This document shows positions 59,636-64,000 of a DNA stretch of 64,000 nucleotides, one piece after another. The notes below the pieces were generated by a model that ran no database searches, was not told the DNA's origin, and saw nothing but the letters and a program-made list of their open reading frames with translations. The translations under genes were made by a program, and so were the position numbers. The DNA lies in the NCBI RefSeq assembly GCF_900113015.1, contig NZ_FONV01000008.1, positions 1 to 64,000 of the forward strand, in the 5' to 3' direction. The stretch comes from Actinoplanes philippinensis (lineage in GTDB: Bacteria; Actinomycetota; Actinomycetes; Mycobacteriales; Micromonosporaceae). Within the stretch, counting starts at the first letter, position 1. Each line of letters opens with the position of its first letter.

Positions 59636-61780
59636 TCAGGCGAAGATCTCGCCGGCTTCCGCCTTGGCCACGAGCAGCGGCGGCGGGGTGAACCGGTCGC
59701 CGTAGCGGCCGGCCAGTTCCCGGGCCCGGGCCACGAAACCGGGCAGACCGCCCTCGTACTGGTTGATGTACTGCAGGACGCCGCCGGTCCACCCGGGGTA
59801 GCCGATGCCGAGGATCGAGCCGATGTTGGCCTCGGCGACCGACAGCAGGACCCCCTCGTCGAGGCATTTCACCGTCTCGATGGCCTCGATGAAGAGCAGC
59901 CGCTCCTTGAGGTCCTCGAACGGGATGTCCACGCCCGGCTTGGCGAAGGCGGTCAGGCCCGGCCACAGTCCGGTGCGCTTGCCGTCGGTGTACTCGTAGA
60001 AGCCGGCGCCGCCGGAGCGGCCGGGCCGTCCGAATTCGTCGATCATCCGGTCGATCACCGCGTCGGCCGGGTGGATCGCGAACTCCTGGCCGGCGGCGGC
60101 CGCGGCGGCGCGGTACTCGTTACGGATCTTGCGGGGCAGGGTGAGGGTCAGCTCGTCCATCAGCTGCAGCACCGGGGCGGGGTATCCGGCCTGGCTGCTG
60201 GCCTGCTCGATGCTGGCCGGCGCGACACCCTCGGCGAGCAGCGCGAGGCCCTCGTTGGTGAAGGTGCCGATGACCCGGCTGGTGAAGAAGCCGCGGCTGT
60301 CGTTCACCACGATCGGTGTCTTGCGCAGCTTGCGGACCACGTCGAGCGCACGGCGTACGGTCAGGTCGCTGGTCTTCTCGCCCTTGATCACCTCGACCAG
60401 GGGCATCTTGTCGACCGGGGAGAAGAAGTGCAGGCCGATGAAGTCGGCTTCGCGGCTGACGCCCTCGGCGAGCAGGGTGATCGGCAGCGTGGAGGTGTTG
60501 GAGCAGAGCAGCGCGTCCGGCGCGACGATGCCCTCGATCTCGGCGAACACCTTGTGCTTGAGCGCCGGGTCCTCGAAGACGGCCTCGATCACCAGGTCGG
60601 CGCCGGCCAGGTCGGCCACCTGGTCGGTGGCGGTGATCAGGTCGAGCAGCGCCGCGCCTTTCGCCTCGGTGATCCGGCCGCGGGCGACGTCCTTGGCGAC
60701 CAGTTTCTCCGAGTAGCCCTTGCCGCGTTGCGCGCCCTCCAGGGAGACGTCGCGCAGCACGACCGGCAGGCCGGAGCGGGCCGCGACGTAGGCGATGGCG
60801 GCGCCCATCATGCCGGCGCCGAGCACGGCCACCTTGGTGATCGGCGGGACCTCGCCGATGTCGCGCTGGCTGACCTCGTTGAGGTCGAAGAAGAACGCCT
60901 TGATCATGTTCTTGGCGACCGGTCCGGTGACCAGCTCGACGAAGTACCGCGTCTCGATGACGAACGCGGTGTCGACGTCGACCTGGGCGCCCTCGACGGC
61001 GGCGGCCAGGATGTTGCGGGGCGCCGGATAGTTCGCTCCCTTGAGCTGCTTGCGCAGGTTGGCCGGGAAGGCCGGGAGCATCGCGGCGAGCGCGGGCGTG
61101 GACGGGGTGCCGCCGGGGATCCGGTAGCCCTTGGTGTCCCAGGGCTGGGCCGCCTCCGGGTTGGCCGCGATCCACTCGCGGGCGGCGGTGAGCAGTTGCT
61201 CCGGGGTGTCCACGATCTCGTCGATCAGGCCGAGCTGCCTCGCTTTCGCAAGACGGTGGCGGGTGCCCTTGAGCAGCACCTCCAGCAGGGCGGTGGCAAG
61301 GCCGAGCAGCCGGACGGTACGCACCACGCCGCCCCCGGCCGGCAGCAGCCCGAGCGTGACCTCGGGCAGGCCGATCTCGGTCTTCGGATTGTTCAGCGCG
61401 ATCCGCCGGTGGGTGGCCAGGGCCAGCTCCAGGCCGCCGCCGAGGGCCGAGCCGTTGATCGCGGCGACGACCGGTTTGCCGAGTGTCTCCAGCCGGCGCA
61501 GCTGTCCTTTGACCTTGGTGGACAGGTCGAAGACGTCCTGGCCGCGGTCGGCCGGGACCGAGCCGAGCTGGTCCAGGTCGCCGCCGGCGAACCAGGAGTT
61601 CTTCGCCGAGGTGATGATGACGCCGGTGATCTGGTCGCGCTCGGCCTCCAGGCGGGAGACGGTCGCCTCCATGCTGGCCACATACGCGTCGTTCATGGTG
61701 TTGGCGCCGCGGCTCGGGTCGTCGAGGGTGAGCACGACGATGCCGTCGTCACCGCGGTCGTAGCGGATGGTCTCGGTCAT
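59636..61780 (-). CDS. fadB: Fatty-acid oxidation multifunctional protein: enoyl-CoA hydratase / 3-hydroxyacyl-CoA dehydrogenase (714 aa)
   Basis: Catalyses two beta-oxidation steps. The N-terminal crotonase domain (~1-200) has SAKNSWFAGGDLDQLG (oxyanion hole) and ALGGGLELALATHRRIAL, with EIGLPEVTLGLLPAGGG. The NAD-binding domain starts KVAVLGAGMMGAAIAYVAA (~320). The dehydrogenase catalytic His is in FIGLHFFSPVDKMPLVEV, then FFTSRVIGTFTNEGLAL. Length matches actinobacterial FadB (~710-720). The ATG lies 14 bp after fadA. Confidence 0.96.
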   Translation of the reverse strand: MTETIRYDRGDDGIVVLTLDDPSRGANTMNDAYVASMEATVSRLEAERDQITGVIITSAKNSWFAGGDLDQLGSVPADRGQDVFDLSTKVKGQLRRLETLGKPVVAAINGSALGGGLELALATHRRIALNNPKTEIGLPEVTLGLLPAGGGVVRTVRLLGLATALLEVLLKGTRHRLAKARQLGLIDEIVDTPEQLLTAAREWIAANPEAAQPWDTKGYRIPGGTPSTPALAAMLPAFPANLRKQLKGANYPAPRNILAAAVEGAQVDVDTAFVIETRYFVELVTGPVAKNMIKAFFFDLNEVSQRDIGEVPPITKVAVLGAGMMGAAIAYVAARSGLPVVLRDVSLEGAQRGKGYSEKLVAKDVARGRITEAKGAALLDLITATDQVADLAGADLVIEAVFEDPALKHKVFAEIEGIVAPDALLCSNTSTLPITLLAEGVSREADFIGLHFFSPVDKMPLVEVIKGEKTSDLTVRRALDVVRKLRKTPIVVNDSRGFFTSRVIGTFTNEGLALLAEGVAPASIEQASSQAGYPAPVLQLMDELTLTLPRKIRNEYRAAAAAAGQEFAIHPADAVIDRMIDEFGRPGRSGGAGFYEYTDGKRTGLWPGLTAFAKPGVDIPFEDLKERLLFIEAIETVKCLDEGVLLSVAEANIGSILGIGYPGWTGGVLQYINQYEGGLPGFVARARELAGRYGDRFTPPPLLVAKAEAGEIFA

Positions 61781-61794
61781 GGACGTGATTCCCC

Positions 61795-63009
61795 TCAGAG
61801 CCGTTCGACGATGGTGGCGATGCCCATGCCGCCGCCGATGCAGAGTGTGGCCAGGCCGTACCGGCCGCCGCGCCGTTCGAGCTCGTCGACGAGGGTGCCG
61901 AGGATCATGGCGCCGGTGGCGCCCAGCGGGTGGCCCATGGCGATCGCGCCGCCGTTGACGTTGACCTTCTCCGGGTCGAGTTTGAGGTCGTCGATGAAGT
62001 GCAGCACGACGGCCGCGAACGCCTCGTTGATCTCGACCAGGTCGAGGTCGTCGACGGTGAGGCCGGCCTTGTCGAGCGCCTTGCGGGAGGCCGGGGCGGG
62101 GCCGGTCAGCATGATCGTCGGGTCGGCGCCGCTGAGGGCGGCCGACACGATCCGGGCGCGCGGGGTGAGCCCGGCGCGCTGCCCGGCCCGCTCCGAGCCG
62201 ATCAGGACGAGGGCCGCGCCGTCGACGATGCCGGACGAGTTGCCGGCGCTGTGCACGTGGTTGATCTTCTCGACCCAGTGGTATTTCTGCAGGGCCACGG
62301 CGTCGAAGCCGCCCTGGTCGCCGATGGTGGCGAAGGAGGCGGGCAGCCGGCCCAGGCTCTCCACCGTGCTGTCGGCGCGGATGTGCTCGTCACGGTCGAG
62401 GACGAGCAGGCCGTTGCGGTCGCGGACCGGGACGACCGAGCGGTCGAACCAGCCGTTGCTCCAGGCCTTCGCGGCTTTCTGCTGGGAGCCGACGGCATAC
62501 GCGTCGACGTCCTCCCGGGTGAGGCCGTCCATCGTGGCGATCAGGTCGGCGCTGATGCCCTGCGGGATGAAGTCGGTGGCGAGGGCCGTCTCGGGGTCCA
62601 TCGCCCAGGCGCCGCCGTCGGAGCCCATCGGCACCCGTGACATCGACTCGACGCCGCCGGCGAGGACCAGGTCCTCCCAGCCGGAGCGGATCTTCTGGGC
62701 GGCGATGTTGACCGCCTCCAGGCCGGAGCCGCAGAAGCGGTTGAGCTGGACGCCGGACACCTGGTAGGGCAGGCCGGCGGCGAGCGCCGCGGTCTTGGCG
62801 ATGTCGGAGCCCTGGTCGCCGAGCGGGGATACCACGCCGAGCACGACGTCCTCGATGTCGGCGGGGTCGACCGACGGGAAGCGGCGGCGGAGCTCGTCGA
62901 TCAGCCCGACCACCAGCGAGATGGGTTTGACCCCGTGCAGGGCTCCGTTCTTCTTTCCCCGGCCGCGCGGTGTGCGCACGGCGTCGTACAGATAGGCCTC
63001 GGTCGTCAT
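61795..63009 (-). CDS. fadA: Acetyl-CoA acyltransferase (thiolase) (404 aa)
   Basis: The last step of beta-oxidation: thiolytic cleavage of 3-ketoacyl-CoA. The acylation Cys is in QLNRFCGSGLEAVNIAA (~93). The motif NEAFAAVVLHF, the His in GGAIAMGHPLGATGA and the C-terminal base Cys in LCIGGGMGIATI are all in place. Length (404) is standard. It is the first gene of fadA-fadB, with a promoter shared with the divergent TetR-type gene. Confidence 0.96.
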   Translation of the reverse strand: MTTEAYLYDAVRTPRGRGKKNGALHGVKPISLVVGLIDELRRRFPSVDPADIEDVVLGVVSPLGDQGSDIAKTAALAAGLPYQVSGVQLNRFCGSGLEAVNIAAQKIRSGWEDLVLAGGVESMSRVPMGSDGGAWAMDPETALATDFIPQGISADLIATMDGLTREDVDAYAVGSQQKAAKAWSNGWFDRSVVPVRDRNGLLVLDRDEHIRADSTVESLGRLPASFATIGDQGGFDAVALQKYHWVEKINHVHSAGNSSGIVDGAALVLIGSERAGQRAGLTPRARIVSAALSGADPTIMLTGPAPASRKALDKAGLTVDDLDLVEINEAFAAVVLHFIDDLKLDPEKVNVNGGAIAMGHPLGATGAMILGTLVDELERRGGRYGLATLCIGGGMGIATIVERL

Positions 63010-63040
63010 CGACAGCTCCCCTGCATGCGAATTGCGACTA

Positions 63041-63070
63041 ACTTTTGCCGATGTTTCCGCTAGGTGTCAA
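63041..63070 (-). promoter_or_regulatory. fadA-fadB promoter
   Basis: On the minus strand TTGACA (63070-63065), 18 bases, then AAAAGT (63046-63041). The start point would be near 63034. The 114-bp divergent region is AT-enriched and should also contain the operator of the flanking TetR-type regulator. Confidence 0.6.
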
Positions 63071-63123
63071 GGATACGAAGCCAAAGGTCGGGTGAACCAC
63101 AGAGCACCGTTAGGCTGTGCTGC

Positions 63124-64000
63124 ATGAGCGTCGCCGCGGCCGGCGAACCGGCACCAGCAGAGGTCCGCAAACGCCCCAAGAACCGCAAGTCGCAGCTGGC
63201 TCTGGCCGCGGCCGAGATGTTCTGCGAGCGCGGCTATCACGGTGTGAGCCTCGACGAGATCGCCACCGCGGTCGGCATCAGCGGCCCGGCCATCTACCGG
63301 CACTTCCCCAACAAGTACGCGATGCTGGTCCACGCCACCCGGCAGCTGGTCGAGGCAGTACTGACCGCCACCGACCTGCCCGCCGGCGGCGATCCGGAGC
63401 AGCGGCTCGACCAGCTGCTCGCGGTGCTGGCGCGGCTCGCCGTCGACCACCGCCGGGTGGCCGGGCTCTACCAGTGGGAGTGGCGTTATCTGGAGCCGGA
63501 GCATCGTGAGGAGTTCCTGGCCGAGCTGGGCACGCTCGCCGCGCGGCTGGCCGATCCGCTGCGGGCGGTGCGGCCCGAGCTGACCGGCCGGGATACGTAT
63601 GCGCTGGTCCGTGCGGCGCTCAGTGTCTTCGGCAGTCTGGGCACGCACCGGGCGGCGATCGCGCGTGGCCGGGCCGAGGCGGTGTTGCGCCGGGTGGCGT
63701 GGGCGGTGCTGCGCGACGAGCCGGCCACCCCGGTGTCGCCGTTGCCGGAGCATCCGTCGCCGGAGCCGGTGACGGGGGTGACGGCCCGGCGGGAGATCCT
63801 GCTGGCCGAGTCGATCACGTTGTTCCACCGGCACGGCTATCACGCGGTCGCGGTGGAGGACATCGGCCGGGCCGCGGGGATCAACGCGTCAAGCGTCTAT
63901 CGTTACTTTCCCGGCAAGGCCGACATCCTGGCCGCGGCGTTCTACCGGGCGTCCGAGCGGGTCACCGAGTCGACCGCGGCGGCGCTGGCCGGGGCCGCCG
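63124..64000 (+). CDS. Regulator with two TetR DNA-binding domains (partial, 292+ aa)
   Basis: The first TetR helix-turn-helix is SLDEIATAVGISGPAIYRHF (~40-60), followed by a helical domain of about 150 residues. A second N-terminal-type TetR domain then begins: ARREILLAESITLFHRHGYHAVAVEDIG ... INASSVYRYFPGKADIL (~220-275). The gene runs past the window end. Two tandem TetR units in one chain would place two DNA-contact helices per monomer. Divergence from fadA-fadB suggests control of fatty-acid oxidation with acyl-CoA as ligand. ATG 63124 starts MSVAAAGEPAPAEV. Confidence 0.9.
   Translation, partial: MSVAAAGEPAPAEVRKRPKNRKSQLALAAAEMFCERGYHGVSLDEIATAVGISGPAIYRHFPNKYAMLVHATRQLVEAVLTATDLPAGGDPEQRLDQLLAVLARLAVDHRRVAGLYQWEWRYLEPEHREEFLAELGTLAARLADPLRAVRPELTGRDTYALVRAALSVFGSLGTHRAAIARGRAEAVLRRVAWAVLRDEPATPVSPLPEHPSPEPVTGVTARREILLAESITLFHRHGYHAVAVEDIGRAAGINASSVYRYFPGKADILAAAFYRASERVTESTAAALAGAA

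Overview
The window is about 64 kb of very GC-rich, tightly packed chromosomal DNA from a filamentous actinobacterium, most likely an Actinoplanes-type member of the Micromonosporaceae. The main reason is gene order. The 3' end of an rRNA operon is followed by a block matching the order known from Mycobacterium tuberculosis Rv1691-Rv1711: TPR-like protein, HAD phosphatase, small protein, tlyA, nadK, recN, steA, steB, pyrG, NUDIX hydrolase, xerD, parA, scpA, scpB, rluB. A chemotaxis receptor behind a FliA/WhiG-like promoter fits a motile-spore actinomycete. The genus is an inference from codon use, content and synteny; no search was run.

Region by region. 1-6.3 kb: 5S rRNA end, an RGG-repeat/TPR protein, a HAD phosphatase and a chemoreceptor. 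6.3-13.9 kb: SCP2-like protein, PhaF-like phasin, tlyA, nadK, recN, steA and steB. 13.9-20.0 kb: four genes joined by 4-nt overlaps encoding a MraY/WecA-like phosphoglycosyltransferase homologue, a MurJ-like flippase, a GT4 glycosyltransferase and an alkaline-phosphatase-fold membrane protein. Together with SteA/SteB this looks like an uncharacterised envelope-polymer module. 20.1-22.4 kb: pyrG and NUDIX. 22.4-30.4 kb: accessory genes, including a macrolide-type glycosyltransferase opposite a TetR-MFS pair with twin operators, a second GT1 enzyme, VOC/MarR genes, a PPOX flavoprotein behind a MerR-type promoter, a DUF574 methyltransferase and a barstar-domain protein. 30.5-34.3 kb: ald, xerD, parA and a site-2-protease-like protein without HExxH.

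34.3-42.3 kb: about 8 kb separates parA from scpA, which are normally neighbours. It holds an MFS transporter, glpD-glpK, an IclR/GylR-like regulator, a second glpK sharing a near-identical tract with the first, a Lys/Ala-rich small protein and a GNAT acetyltransferase. 42.4-45.3 kb: scpA-scpB-rluB. 45.3-58.1 kb: orphan sugar-binding lipoprotein, LysR and SDR, a MacB-like ABC efflux operon, phosphoesterase, a GGDEF-EAL protein, a MatB-like ligase and an ABCB exporter. 58.1-58.8 kb: non-coding stretch with a long inverted repeat. 58.8-64 kb: APH-like protein, fadA-fadB, and a regulator with two TetR DNA-binding domains that runs off the window.

Two themes recur. Several housekeeping proteins carry in-frame tandem repeats or biased low-complexity segments (RGG, 45-bp HAD insert, APVKG tail, ScpB linker, Lys/Ala protein). 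Several regulatory and repair genes also have promoter elements so close to the start codon that leaderless transcripts are expected (recN, tetR, marR, PPOX, iclR, MCP).
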